The notes beneath the pieces were generated by a model that saw nothing but the letters and a program-made list of their open reading frames with translations, had not been told where the DNA came from and did no database searches. Positions 23,181-33,816 of a stretch of 64,000 nt of DNA are shown in pieces. This stretch comes from Usnea hakonensis (taxonomy: Eukaryota > Ascomycota > Lecanoromycetes > Lecanorales > Parmeliaceae): NCBI GenBank assembly GCA_013423325.1, contig BLJB01000032.1, positions 62,001 to 126,000 of the forward strand, read 5' to 3'. Numbering within the stretch: position 1 is the first letter of the stretch; every line of letters starts with the position of its first letter. The position numbers and the translations under genes were made by a program.

Positions 23181-23208
23181 ATTATTATTATTACTATTAT
23201 TATTATTT
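23181..23208. repeat. (ATT)n trinucleotide repeat with one ACT interruption
   Basis: AT-rich trinucleotide run in the same non-coding stretch as the hexamer repeats. Confidence 0.85.
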
Positions 23209-23322
23209 GTGCTTCAAGTATCCCGTTCCCCACCCCTCTGCTGCCCCCCCCCCAAATTTCAAATTTAAGGGATGATCCTTTCTCCCCCACCTCAAACGCC
23301 TTAGTAACATAAGGTACCTAGT

Positions 23323-23358
23323 CCTATACCTATACCCATACCTATACCTATACCTATA
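23323..23358. repeat. (CCTATA)6 hexanucleotide repeat, one variant unit
   Basis: Six tandem 6-bp units; the third reads CCCATA. It is not the fungal telomere repeat (TTAGGG/CCCTAA) and is internal. Confidence 0.9.
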
Positions 23359-23912
23359 CATCCTTTTTCTTTTTTCTTTTTTTTTTGAATTCAATCCTCA
23401 TCTTCCATATCTTTCTTGTCTATAATATTTTCTTGTCTGATTAACTATCTATATTTATTCAATAAGTCTGCCTTGCACATCCACTGGCTGTCTTCACCGC
23501 AACTTGTTCCTATTTCGGGGTCTACCGTTGTACTCTAGTACCTGTGGCTGTGAGGCTGTGCGACTTTAGTGGCTCTCTGTGCTGGCATCGAGAAACGTTC
23601 TACGCCTTCTGCGCGCAAAGGAGCAGAAGGCAAGGCAATCGTTTGTCTTTGTTATTTAACCACGTGCATGTCACGGGAATCTCATTTCGCGTCTCTATCC
23701 GGATACTGATGCCCAGTGTAATGTAGTCAAATATATCGAGGCACGTGCCGTCAGTCTATCGCCTTGGCGTACCTTCTTTGAGTCTGTACTGACTGTGGTA
23801 CAGGCATTGCGGATCCTAGTATATATGGTATCGATAGCTTATTGTCCCATATGTCGCCCATGTCCTCCATCGCTGTGAAAAGATCGAGTGCTTCGCGAGC
23901 CAAGCAGCAACA

Positions 23913-26900
23913 ATGGCTTCGCGAGGAGCATTTGGCTTCAGGTCTGCGAAGCAATCGGGCAAAGCAGAGTCAAAGGAGAAGAATCCTGTGCGCCCATTAC
24001 CAAGACCGCCCGTAGCTCCATCAGCGTCAAATACCTCCAAAATGCCGACGCACTCGTCGTCTTTTTTTTCGCGAGCCAAGCATAGTCGGCCAAAGGCCGA
24101 ACCGTTATCCTCGAACACCGCAACATTTCCTAACAATTCGACTAGCAAGTCGCAGACCTCGCTCCATGTCGCTACTGCAAGACCTGAGCCCGGAACCATT
24201 ACAAAGGCTGAGCCAGCGCGAAACACGGGATTGGGAATCTCAACTTCGACTCAATCTTCTGGCACACCTGCAGTTAAGTCCGGAACCCAGGTTCGCAATA
24301 TTCTGAGGCGGAAGGCTCCAATAGAGCAGCACCGCCGATATGCTCGTACTGATTCTTCGGCATCTTCGTACGAACCAACGCCATCAGGAATTCCGCTTCA
24401 AACTGTCAGTTCGCCTGGAGGTTATAAGGATCCTTTCCCAGGGTCTGTCTTTGGGATCACCGTGCCAGCTGTCTCCAGCACACCGTCTTCAGGCCAAAGC
24501 TCCGAGCTAGCTACTTCAAGTTCTCGAATGGCCAGCTACAACTCTCGCACCAACCCAGAAGCTTTATCCACGCAAAATTTGCCTCCCCCAACTCCTACCT
24601 TCGCTGATAGCGGATCATCCACCCGCCGGTCCGAATCCCCGGGAGCTTTCAGTAGAACTTCCACACCTACATCTATGTCATCACAATCACCGGGGGTGTC
24701 CACACCCATAAAAGCCCCTATGAGCAGAAAACAGCTGAGTCCAACCCGAAGCCGTCCACCAGTCACAAGGCGGAAGTTTCCAGGCATCCCGCTTCCAGAA
24801 GACTCCAACATCTCCCAGAGCCGAGGCTTGACGGCGGTGCGAGAATCCTTGACCTCTTCGTCGTCTTCATCTACTGTCAAAGGCACTGAACGGCGTGATG
24901 GTTCTCAAGTTCCCACAATTTCGAATCGCTCAACTCCAATCCCGCCCAGTCCTCCGGTACGCCATTCGCCGATGAGGTTAGGACCGTCACCTCTTGAAGA
25001 CCACGGTAGAAGGGGGGACAACGTCAAAAATGCGCCAGAACTGCGGTCGAAGGGTACCATGAGACTGCAGAGGGCTCACGGTGAATCATATGCCACACAG
25101 AATGAGTCATACCAACAGAATTGGTCCAAAACGCCACCTCCTAGGCCGAGTCGAGAAGGGACTCCAAGTCTTGATCTTGACGACACGCTTGAACCATTGC
25201 AAGGTACCAGAACTCGTATAGTCCTGGATAGAGACGTGCCAAGCACCGAAAGGCCGGTAGGTACAAGTATGGGTCGTACGGCATTGGGCCGCTTCCCATC
25301 CAACGCGTCCTCGACCTCTACAAGGCCATCCCGAATGCCGTCACCCAATCCGGTCGTCACAAACCCCCTTCGACCGGGTCGCGGTGAATACCCAAAATTG
25401 CAAGCTCTACCATTAGTGGAGACTAACGTTGGTGGTACCCGATCTGCGAAAGATCCGAGCCCTCTAAGTGCCAGCTCCAGCAAATCTGCATCTCGTTTCG
25501 GATTGTTCACGAAGCGCACAAAGTCGCCGCTGGATACCGCGGCCTACGAAAATCCTGAAAAGGCTGCCAAGAAAGGTCCCGCCGCGGGGACTGGTCATGA
25601 AGGCTATGGCAAATATTCCAAGCGAGGCCGAAGCGGCAGTATCAGTACCAACGCCAGCAGAGGTCGATCAACAAGTACTAACAGTGCTGGACGTACGCCC
25701 GTCAGCCGAAAAAGTAGCTTCACCAGTCGGGATGATCATGAGATGGACGAGTTCTTACGGGAAAGACTAGCACCTGTAGTCATGACTGGAGGCAGTAGGA
25801 CCACCGACGTTCGAACTCTTGGTTCAGCGCATCAGCCTACGAGCAGTGGAGAAAGTCTAGCGGCCATGGCGTCGAGTGAGAGCCCTCGTGCAAAAGGCGA
25901 GCCGCTTTCACACCAATTACAGACAGGCCGCGAAATTTCAGGAATGGAGCCCGTTAGTCTGCACCACCTCCGTAGGGACCATCGAAGACTCCCTAACAGG
26001 AAGGAGAATCAACAATATCCATTCGAGCAGCAGCGGGAAGGACACGTCGATTCGTCCTACAGCGAGCCAACCTTGGCGGCCAGGCGCTCGGTACATCGAT
26101 CACAGTTATTGGGGAAACAGCTTGAAGTAATGAATATCCCCTCACCGATCGACACACGGAGTATTGCCGCCTCTTCTAGCATGGATTGCCATGACGGTCT
26201 TCAGTCCAGTCTTGTTCAGCCAGATAGTCAACTTCATTCTGTGGCAAGCAAAAGGCCCCTTGCCCGTACGGTGCAAGCTTCGCCAACGAAAATAGGGGAA
26301 GGCGCCGCGCCGCTGCACAGTACTGATCAGGGCGGTCTCAGAGAGCTTCCAGCAACGGTATCGAGCCTCCCGGAATCCCGATCTATCGCTTTCTACGCGC
26401 TGCTTGACGGAAGCGAGCAGGAGGGCGCGAACGAGGCCGCTATTGTACAAGCAATACAGAGTGATCAGCATGACACCGCCTACAATATGGTGCCGGCTTC
26501 TATTGGCATACAGGACCATTCGCCACAGCAATACCATAGGCTCTCCACGCTTTTGCCTTCACCACCAACATTGACCGCCGAATTTCCTAACTTTCGGGGT
26601 CCACTTTCGCCCAGTGTCGTTCTCCGCCCTCCCGAACCCACAACCGCAGCCGCGAATCAAATTGGACCAATTCCGATTCCTGAGCCTAAGAAACCTCGAT
26701 TGCAACAAGTTGGCCGCATTCCCAGAGTTGTCTCCAAACGCGATCGTCCACACATCCCACCCCCTCAATCGTTCTCTCGGCCATTTGCACGGCGTCCTAC
26801 TGTTGCTAATGAAGCTCCTGTTACTGATCCAGAACTACGCGCTCAAAATCACCTTGATCGACCGCTTCTGGGAATACAGACTGGAGCGATCCCTTCAAAT

Positions 26901-28529
26901 CGTTCGGGTGATTTAGACTCCGCCAAACCAGCTAGCGCCCCTGTCAGACCTAGAGAAAGCTTTTATGGAATTGATAAAAACGAGTTCTTGACTTTTCCAA
27001 CAAGGATTGGATCCGAAGTGTCTGGCTCGAGCAGCTCTGGAATCTTAAGCCCTGTTGGGACGACCGCTATTGTTCCCGAACCCGGTACTGCTCCTGATGA
27101 GGATGAGGTTTGGAACGAATACAACGAATTCCTTGACACGGTTGAGTCTCCAGCTCCACTGGCCGAAGAATCCAAGGAGCCCCCTGAAAGGACTTTACGG
27201 AAGAAGGGGTGGGCACCTCAGCCTCTTCACATTAGGAAGGAATCCTCGAGAACGGGTTCATCTAGCAGCACAGAGAAAAAAGTGCCGGCAACGTTTCTTG
27301 GTGTATCCGCACCCCAAAAAACATTACCCAATCCTCCAGAGAGCTCAGAGTTGCGAACCGTTGGACCGACCGTTATCCCCAAGGCTATCTCCGACCCGTT
27401 GGTGAAATATGGGTATCAAAATATATCTGGTGCGATCAATAAGCGACTGAGCTTGTCTAGTGGCAGTAGGTATAGCACAAGCTCGATTGATGAGTCTGAC
27501 ACGGAGTTTTTTGCAGGCCATGAGAACAAGGAGAAGAAGGGAATTACTCCCCCTATAGCTGGGAAGACTGATACAGGACGTGTTTCCCAGAGTACCCTGA
27601 GATTCGATGCGCTCATGACCAGTCGCTGGCTTTCTTTCGATAAGGTCTTATTCAGCCCAGCTCTTGTTGAAGCAAGGCGTAGCCACAAAACTCGAGTCCT
27701 GGTCCTTGACGGACTTGGCAATGATGATTGGTCCTTCTACTGCGCCGAGACTTACGTGGACGTCGAAATTTTTAATCTGACTTCTAGACCTGCCAGCTCG
27801 CCACAAATTGGAGCCCTTGAGCTTCCTAAGAATTACCACCAGGCCCAGCATGTTGATCTCCGGGGACAATTTCCCTTTGGCACAGGATTCTTCACAGCTG
27901 TGGTCTTGCGCTTCCCAGCTGCGATGTCAGAGGATGCATACCGCAATTCAATAACAGAATGTATGCGAGTTCTACGTCCGGGAGGTTATCTTGAAATGAG
28001 TATCCTAGACATCGACATGGTGAATATGGGCCATCGAGCTAAAAGAGCCCTTCGCGAGCTCAAATATCGAATGGGAGTCTCTCAACCAGACGTGACCCTA
28101 AAACCATTGTCAGACAGCCTACAGATGATGGTGAAGCACATCGGTTTCAAAAACCTCAATCGTTGCATGGTCAATGTACCTGTCGCCGGCCACGTATCGG
28201 GATCTCGGTCTCGTCCCGGATCGTCGGACGAGGATAGCGGTATGCTGGGAGATTTGCGTAAGGAGGCTTCTGACAAGGGTGGCGGAGGTCTCGCGAAGAG
28301 TCTTGCCATGGTTGGAAGATGGTGGTTCACGAAGTGCTATGAGATGATTTCACTACCTTACGGAGATTTGGAGAGGAGCATCTGGAACGACGAGGCACTC
28401 CTGGAGGAGTGTGAGAAAAGAGGGACCGGGTTCAAGCTGTTGCTGTGCTACGCTCAAAAGCCGGCAGATCCTAGCAGTCAGTCTGGATCGACGTCCAAGA
28501 CAACAGAAGACGTCCGATCTCGATCTTAA
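23913..28529 (+). CDS. Large disordered protein with C-terminal methyltransferase-like domain
   Basis: Single 4.6-kb exon, 1538 residues. Residues 1 to about 1200 are Ser/Pro/Thr/Arg-rich and almost certainly disordered, with many SP/TP sites. A folded C-terminal part begins near residue 1230 (STLRFDALMTSRWLSFDKV). It resembles a class I methyltransferase: a strand-loop at about 1258-1268 (VLVLDGLGNDDW), a central part with QHVDLRGQFPFG, and a post-motif CMRVLRPGGYLEMSILDIDM near 1348-1367. The glycine-rich motif I is degenerate (GLGND rather than GxGxG), so SAM binding is uncertain. Similar long fungal proteins exist, but I know of no assigned function. The start is the first Met after a stop and gives MASRGAFGFRSAK. 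Confidence 0.85.
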   Translation: MASRGAFGFRSAKQSGKAESKEKNPVRPLPRPPVAPSASNTSKMPTHSSSFFSRAKHSRPKAEPLSSNTATFPNNSTSKSQTSLHVATARPEPGTITKAEPARNTGLGISTSTQSSGTPAVKSGTQVRNILRRKAPIEQHRRYARTDSSASSYEPTPSGIPLQTVSSPGGYKDPFPGSVFGITVPAVSSTPSSGQSSELATSSSRMASYNSRTNPEALSTQNLPPPTPTFADSGSSTRRSESPGAFSRTSTPTSMSSQSPGVSTPIKAPMSRKQLSPTRSRPPVTRRKFPGIPLPEDSNISQSRGLTAVRESLTSSSSSSTVKGTERRDGSQVPTISNRSTPIPPSPPVRHSPMRLGPSPLEDHGRRGDNVKNAPELRSKGTMRLQRAHGESYATQNESYQQNWSKTPPPRPSREGTPSLDLDDTLEPLQGTRTRIVLDRDVPSTERPVGTSMGRTALGRFPSNASSTSTRPSRMPSPNPVVTNPLRPGRGEYPKLQALPLVETNVGGTRSAKDPSPLSASSSKSASRFGLFTKRTKSPLDTAAYENPEKAAKKGPAAGTGHEGYGKYSKRGRSGSISTNASRGRSTSTNSAGRTPVSRKSSFTSRDDHEMDEFLRERLAPVVMTGGSRTTDVRTLGSAHQPTSSGESLAAMASSESPRAKGEPLSHQLQTGREISGMEPVSLHHLRRDHRRLPNRKENQQYPFEQQREGHVDSSYSEPTLAARRSVHRSQLLGKQLEVMNIPSPIDTRSIAASSSMDCHDGLQSSLVQPDSQLHSVASKRPLARTVQASPTKIGEGAAPLHSTDQGGLRELPATVSSLPESRSIAFYALLDGSEQEGANEAAIVQAIQSDQHDTAYNMVPASIGIQDHSPQQYHRLSTLLPSPPTLTAEFPNFRGPLSPSVVLRPPEPTTAAANQIGPIPIPEPKKPRLQQVGRIPRVVSKRDRPHIPPPQSFSRPFARRPTVANEAPVTDPELRAQNHLDRPLLGIQTGAIPSNRSGDLDSAKPASAPVRPRESFYGIDKNEFLTFPTRIGSEVSGSSSSGILSPVGTTAIVPEPGTAPDEDEVWNEYNEFLDTVESPAPLAEESKEPPERTLRKKGWAPQPLHIRKESSRTGSSSSTEKKVPATFLGVSAPQKTLPNPPESSELRTVGPTVIPKAISDPLVKYGYQNISGAINKRLSLSSGSRYSTSSIDESDTEFFAGHENKEKKGITPPIAGKTDTGRVSQSTLRFDALMTSRWLSFDKVLFSPALVEARRSHKTRVLVLDGLGNDDWSFYCAETYVDVEIFNLTSRPASSPQIGALELPKNYHQAQHVDLRGQFPFGTGFFTAVVLRFPAAMSEDAYRNSITECMRVLRPGGYLEMSILDIDMVNMGHRAKRALRELKYRMGVSQPDVTLKPLSDSLQMMVKHIGFKNLNRCMVNVPVAGHVSGSRSRPGSSDEDSGMLGDLRKEASDKGGGGLAKSLAMVGRWWFTKCYEMISLPYGDLERSIWNDEALLEECEKRGTGFKLLLCYAQKPADPSSQSGSTSKTTEDVRSRS

Positions 28530-29153
28530 TCACGACACGAGAAACGACTTCGTATTTTGTAGGCAACATGGGAGGCAATTGTTGAGCGATTTCCTGCGAT
28601 TTCAGCGGCGCATTTATCCCACGCATTTACGAAAGACCATTGGCGCAAGCCTTGTATGTATGATGACGACTTATGACGAAGAAGAGCGGGTCTTTCGAGA
28701 ACGGACCAGTATTCACCTTATATACTCTAGGTGCTTGAGGGCATGAGGTTGGGGTGGAAGCAGGCAGGCTGGTACATACTGCATGTATACTTCTTGGGAC
28801 ATTGAATTGTAATTAGTGAAGATGTACACTTGTCGACGCGTAAATTGCTAGTACGTGGTATAAATGTCATGTCAAATGAATAGAGAAGATCCAATGTGTT
28901 GTAAGAAGTACCTAGAATGCTTGGAGATAGCCTGATTTCTTGTGGTGTTAGCTAACTACCTTAAGGTATGTACCTATAAGATACTTAGATTTCGGGCCCT
29001 CCTCGCCATCTCACAAGCCCAATTCACGTGCAAGTCGATTTTGAAACACTTCTTCCTTTACATATTCACAAACTTTTTCACTCTCCCATTATCCACTCGA
29101 CATGTCAATGCTATATTGCTACAAAGAGGCATTTTAGCCATCGTCTTGCAGGC
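28530..29153. other. Intergenic, nothing seen
   Basis: 624 bp between the methyltransferase-like gene stop and the zinc-cluster pseudogene start. The sequence just before the pseudogene is pyrimidine-rich, as expected of a fungal leader. Confidence 0.5.
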
Positions 29154-30900
29154 ATGAGGTCCCGGACTGGTTGGTACGTGTGTTACTGCCGAGCGGTGCA
29201 TCTACACCCTTAACTGACGCTTCAACAGCTTGACTTGCCGTCAAAGGAAGCTTAAGTGCGACGAGCAAAAACCCGTCTGTGGTCAATGTATCAAAGCAAA
29301 TCGCCAATGTCAACCGAGTTCAGGCCTTACTTTTCGCCACCAACACAATGCTTCCATGAACTCAAATGAGGACCCGTCTTGGTCGGAGCGCAATCCTCCC
29401 CTCAGTGGATTCTATGCCTACAAAAATACTTTCAACGATGACACCGTATGGGTAGACATCCCGAAGCAACGTAAGCTTCTCGGGCAACCAAGAATTTGGC
29501 GACATCATGTTAATCTTCTCTTGCAGTCACCTTCTACAATACGTCCAACCCTTACACAGACCCTGGGACGCCAGACTTAGAGGCGATGATGTCTACACAA
29601 ATACAACCACCGTATGATCAGCAGCAACAGGAACAGTGGAACATGGACCATCACATTCAAGATCAAGCTGGCCAGCTTCATTCCCACGGTCTCGAGGCTC
29701 TGTCCGCAGCTGCGTTGTATGCTCCTCCTGAAGCAAACATGATACCCCAGTCGATGTCAATGAATAGGCGCCATTTCGAAAGTCCTTTCGAGTCACTGTC
29801 TCCCGAAAACGAACATGGTCATCCCTCCATCCCTTCGCCAAACACCGTTCCTTCAAGCAACAATCTCAATTTCCTCTTGAATCCTGCAGGCGCTATCGAT
29901 TCGCCAATAGACCCAAGCTTGATGTCGACTCCAGCCATCGCAGTTCATCCATCTTCAAGCGGAACGGCCACTGGTAACGTACAGAAACCACGTGGAGAAG
30001 GCGAGGCTGAATCGGAACAAAAGGTTGCCTACTTGCTTAGGCATTTCTCTGAATCACCAAATAAATGGTGTGTCAACTAACCAGCTCTCGGGAAACATGG
30101 CAGATTATGAGTAAGAAGGATGGACCTTTTTGACTGAGCCTGTTTTTGACCGTGGCGCTCATTTCGGTTCTATTTTCCAGTACCGGCGCTGTCTCACCCT
30201 TTCTAAAGCATGCTGCACATGCATGCACAGCAAGACAATCAGGTCAAGCAAAATCTACTGGGACCATCATCCATGCCAGTTGCTCACAACAGGCGAGAGT
30301 AGATGTGTTTAATGACTCATCGGGAGATCAGGAATGGCATTGAGCGTATCATTACGATAGGTGCATAGCTCTGCTAATGGAAATATTGCAGCAAGAGAAA
30401 AGGAGTCCTTGTCAAACAAACCTGATGATACGGCGTCTATTTAGGAGGCGTCCACTTACGTTGGATCAGTCCACCGATTCAGGGACGACGTTATTAAAGC
30501 CATGTAGGAACAATTTGCTCAAATTTTGATGTAGTTTCCGTTACGGTATGTTATCTAAGCGCCTATATAATCTCTCGGCTGGGGCTCATACAAGGTGCTA
30601 GACTATAATATTGTGCGCCTACGAGTGTCTGAGGGCAATTGGTTCAGCACCGTCGCGCCCCCTGTGCAGTCCGAAACAACTGCTAGAGATTTCCGAAGGT
30701 GCCATGATGTTCTGTGAGAGTTGCCGGTGCGCATACCAAAGCCAGAAGCGCGACTTTTAAGAATCCTGCCCGTCAATGTTGCATTATAGAAGACGGAACA
30801 TGGAGCACCGATTACAGCAGTCGCAGGAGGACTGGGCTTATTCACCTGCTCATATGGTGCTATGAGGGGTTGGATAGTATTTGCCGTACATAAGTAGGCT
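29154..30900 (+). pseudogene. Decayed Zn2Cys6 transcription factor; zinc cluster still open
   Basis: Exons 29154-29173, 29229-29470 and 29527-30067 are intact and in phase. They encode an N-terminal zinc cluster (CLTCRQRKLKCDEQKPVCGQC, ending IKANRQC) and a Pro/Gln-rich linker up to HFSESPNKW. The next exon opens WMDLFD, as in this family, then meets TGA. Downstream the middle homology region survives only in pieces. SPFLKHAAHACTARQSGQAK is followed in frame by a TGA (30341-30343) and then AYHYDRCIALLMEILQQEK. A frameshift occurs at an A-run near 30395. ILCAYECLRAIG and SATFKNPARQ follow in different frames with further stops. The transcript could still give a protein of about 272 residues with DNA binding but no regulatory region. 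The end coordinate is approximate. Confidence 0.8.
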
Positions 30901-31823
30901 CGTTGCTTCTTTGATCATGGCCAAAAGACTTTTGAGAACACGCCGGGTTCTGCGGCTTGCTCGCTCATAGCGTGTCATATAGCTTCTGACCACGCCCGTC
31001 AAATATTCAACATTGATAAACCATCGCCTCCCCTCAGTTGTTTGCTGGGAAATGGATGCATCAGATCTTTCAAAAGACAAGTCATAGCCGGAGGCAAGAT
31101 TCCAACAGTGTTGACCTACCAAGTGTGAGTTGGCTAAGGGCTGCAAGATCATACAGGTACGGACTTCGAGCCATGCCGACCACCACCGCAGAGCACAAAT
31201 TGTCGGGTGAAATGAACTTCACTAAGAGCAGAAGCCAGCATTCGTGGTCCTCACCGCCATTTCTACGGTGCTTATTGATCTCATGGCGCCTATTGACACT
31301 CGTCATGTACCCCACAGCGCGAGCCAAGAAGCGAGTCATCAAAGCCTTTGACAGCGAGCTCATCACATCGGTGTCACTATGGCTAATCATAGAGGGACGT
31401 CATTCGTAATATTTGTGACGAAGGGATTCGTTCAACAAAGGGGAAATGGAAGTGCTTCCCGCTGGCTTGTCACGTCTGACGCCCAACAGAAACGAGACGA
31501 GTCAGGGTGCGGCTGAGAGGCAAGATATCGGGTCGTTCAGGCCATGTACAGTCATCTACGATGGGACAGATAAGAAGCTGGAGACTGTAACGAGGTTGCA
31601 TTCCAAATCCAACGCCGTCTACGAAGAGCTGGGTGGCTTGTTGATTGACTAGGCTTATGAGAAGGTCGCCGTACTAGATATTTTAATGAATTAATATCAT
31701 GTCTTCGGCAAATGGCCTTCTTGTACTCGATCTATACGTTCTAACCTGTAAACTTCCCAACAAAGTCAAGTCACAGCAACGGCGCAGTAGATGCTCCTGT
31801 ATTCCGCCAAGGATATGACCTGT
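30901..31823. other. Probable further pseudogene remnant or intergenic
   Basis: No supported gene. Open frames such as 31038-31409 and 31446-31652 (plus) might be the worn C-terminal part of the zinc-cluster pseudogene, but I find no family motif in them. Confidence 0.35.
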
Positions 31824-32920
31824 CTACTCTACCTTCTCCTTCTTCCTCTCCAACCCCTGACCCATGAGCCTCGCAACATCGTCTGGCGTCGTACCCACCG
31901 TCCTGGTTTCCGTCTTCTCCTTTCCCAGGTCTGTTTCATCTGCCACAAACCTATAGACCTCACTTGCCCCGTTGAATATACTGTCCTCAAAACCGGCTTC
32001 GGTATGAAAAGTCGCCGCAATCTCCTTCATTTCATCAACCCAACGGTACGCCTTGGGCGGCATGCCGGTCAAACCCCTGGCCGCGAGCTCTCCCGTTTTG
32101 GGGCTGTAGTCTTTGAGGTGTCCCTGCAACTCATCGAGCACGCCGAGCTTATGTGCCGTGGTGAAGGACTGGATTGCGATTGCAGTCAGGCCTTTGGTGG
32201 TGGATGCAAAGCACATTTTTAGTCCGCTGGCGGGACCGATGGCGTTGGCTATGTGCTTGATGTTGAGAGTTTTGGCCAGCTGAGGGCCGCTGACGGGAGC
32301 GTCGTCGAGTTTGTAAGGACCGGACACGACGAGACTGGGTTTTGTCCAGGTGCCATTGTCCTGTAGTTTCGGGGCGCCTCCGATGATCTTTTCGACAGAA
32401 TCCTTTTAGGTCATGCGCACACATGAGAAATGATAGTCTGGCAAGAATCTACTCACTTACACCACCGTCGAGGAATCTCATCGTTGGGTAATCCCCCAGG
32501 AGAAGTTCCAGCGTGCGTGCCCTTCCGGGGCTGATGGCGTTCAGATCCATGTAGAAGAGCGGTTCCGTATGCTTGTCTCTGACCCCTTGGGCGACAGTCT
32601 TGGTGAACCTCTTGGCCGTGTCGACGGCGTCCCGCGGCGGGACAATCGACAGGATGTAATCGGCTTGGGCAACGAGATCCCAATCCGTATCTACCAGTTG
32701 GATCGAGGCGGATCTGGCCCGCTGGCGGGTCGACTCGCTGGGGGCAGTTTTAGAAGGGTGGACAGTATGTCGATGTGGTGGCAATCTGGTCTGCTGACCT
32801 TCTGTCGGAGACGTTGGTTATGACTCTGTAGTTGTGGGCGGCCAAGAGTTTGGCAATGCCGAGGCCCATCTCGCCAATGGAGGCAATGCCAACGGTCGCT
32901 AGAGGGGGTGTCATGGTCAT
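31824..32920 (-). CDS. 6-phosphogluconate-dehydrogenase-like protein (DUF1932 C-terminus)
   Basis: NAD(P)-binding beta-hydroxyacid-dehydrogenase-like protein; substrate unknown. Exons 32799-32920, 32461-32737 and 31824-32402 give 325 residues with consistent phases. The Rossmann N-half has ATVGIASIGEMGLGIAKLL (about residues 8-26), in which the glycine signature is present in modified form. ADYILSIVPPRDA and EPLFYMDLNAISP follow. The C-half matches the DUF1932 layout: LDGG, IIGGAP, SGPYKLDD, LNIKHIANAIGPASGLKMCFASTTKGLTAI and PKAYRWVDEMKEIAATFHTE. The start at 32920 (MTMTPPLATVG) or 32914 cannot be separated. An extra 30 nt of open frame upstream is not needed. No targeting signal is seen. 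Confidence 0.85.
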
Positions 32921-33816
32921 GGCTTGGTTTTGCCAAGGGTGTTTAAACAATCAGAAAGAAAGTAAGGTAAGGTAAGGTAGGTATGAGTGAGGTAGAAGGA
33001 GCTGATGGATAGTGTGTGATTTTCCTCGAGTCTTCCGCTCGGACCTCTCCGATTTCGTCGGATCTGATATGTAAGGTAGATAGGAGATAGCTCCTGCATG
33101 ACACAATTAGAGTAAGTACTTTAGCTCGTGTAAAAGTTTGATTCCGGAGAATATTCGCCTCTCCTCGGCTATAATACTCTAAAATTACCTTATATCCGTT
33201 CACCCCGCCAGGCCCCGCTCAATTTTCAAATTTCAACTCAACCTTTTTGATTTTCATCCAACCACCATTACTTTCGTCTCAATATCAACCAATCAGACTA
33301 CTCTTTAGCCTCCATCTTCCACAATTAATCTGTCTCTAGTCACCCTCCAAGATTCGTCATGCAGATACCCAGTCTTCGAGTCCGTGCCTATCCTCATTTC
33401 ATTGGTCCACAAGTAAAGAACAATATCTCTCAAGTATCTAAGCAATATGGCCATGCTTGCAGTATACATCCAGCTCGCACTGCTTTTACTCTTTTTTCTT
33501 TTATCTTCTCAAAGCATTACGCAGTGAGGCAATTTCCAAATGTTGGCGAATGTATAAATTTGTTGGAATCTACGTGAGAGAGAAAAGTATAGCATTATTT
33601 TTCTACCATTCTACACTTCGGCTCCCTCTAAAGCCACAAAAGTCCACACCTCATCTCATTGACCGTACCGCTCTTCACAATTCTGATCCAACATACCCTG
33701 CTTGGCTGACCCCTGACCCCCTGATCTGCACTCAGCCCTAGCCTCGAGCATTCCCCAAGTCTCGCCATTGCCCCACACAGTCAGCCGTCTTCGCATCTGT
33801 TCTTTGACTCTGAGCT
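32921..33816. other. Divergent promoter region, no gene
   Basis: 896 bp between divergent starts of the dehydrogenase-like and HAD hydrolase genes. It contains GGTAA-type short repeats at about 32965-32980 and pyrimidine-rich sequence towards the HAD gene. Confidence 0.5.

Larger units (their letters stand above)
22044..23912. other. 1.9-kb upstream region with a cluster of simple repeats
   Basis: No gene called. Four separate simple repeats occur between 22840 and 23358 (listed individually). They are followed by a pyrimidine-rich stretch before the start at 23913. This probably contains the promoter and long leader of the large methyltransferase-like gene. Confidence 0.6.

Noticed and set aside
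23323..23358. CCTATA tandem repeat considered as an interstitial telomere tract
   Set aside because: The unit differs from the fungal telomere repeat and the array is short; it is an ordinary hexamer microsatellite.
31038..31652. Plus-strand open frames considered as the C-terminus of the zinc-cluster pseudogene
   Set aside because: Position is right but no family motif can be seen, so the pseudogene end was kept near 30900.
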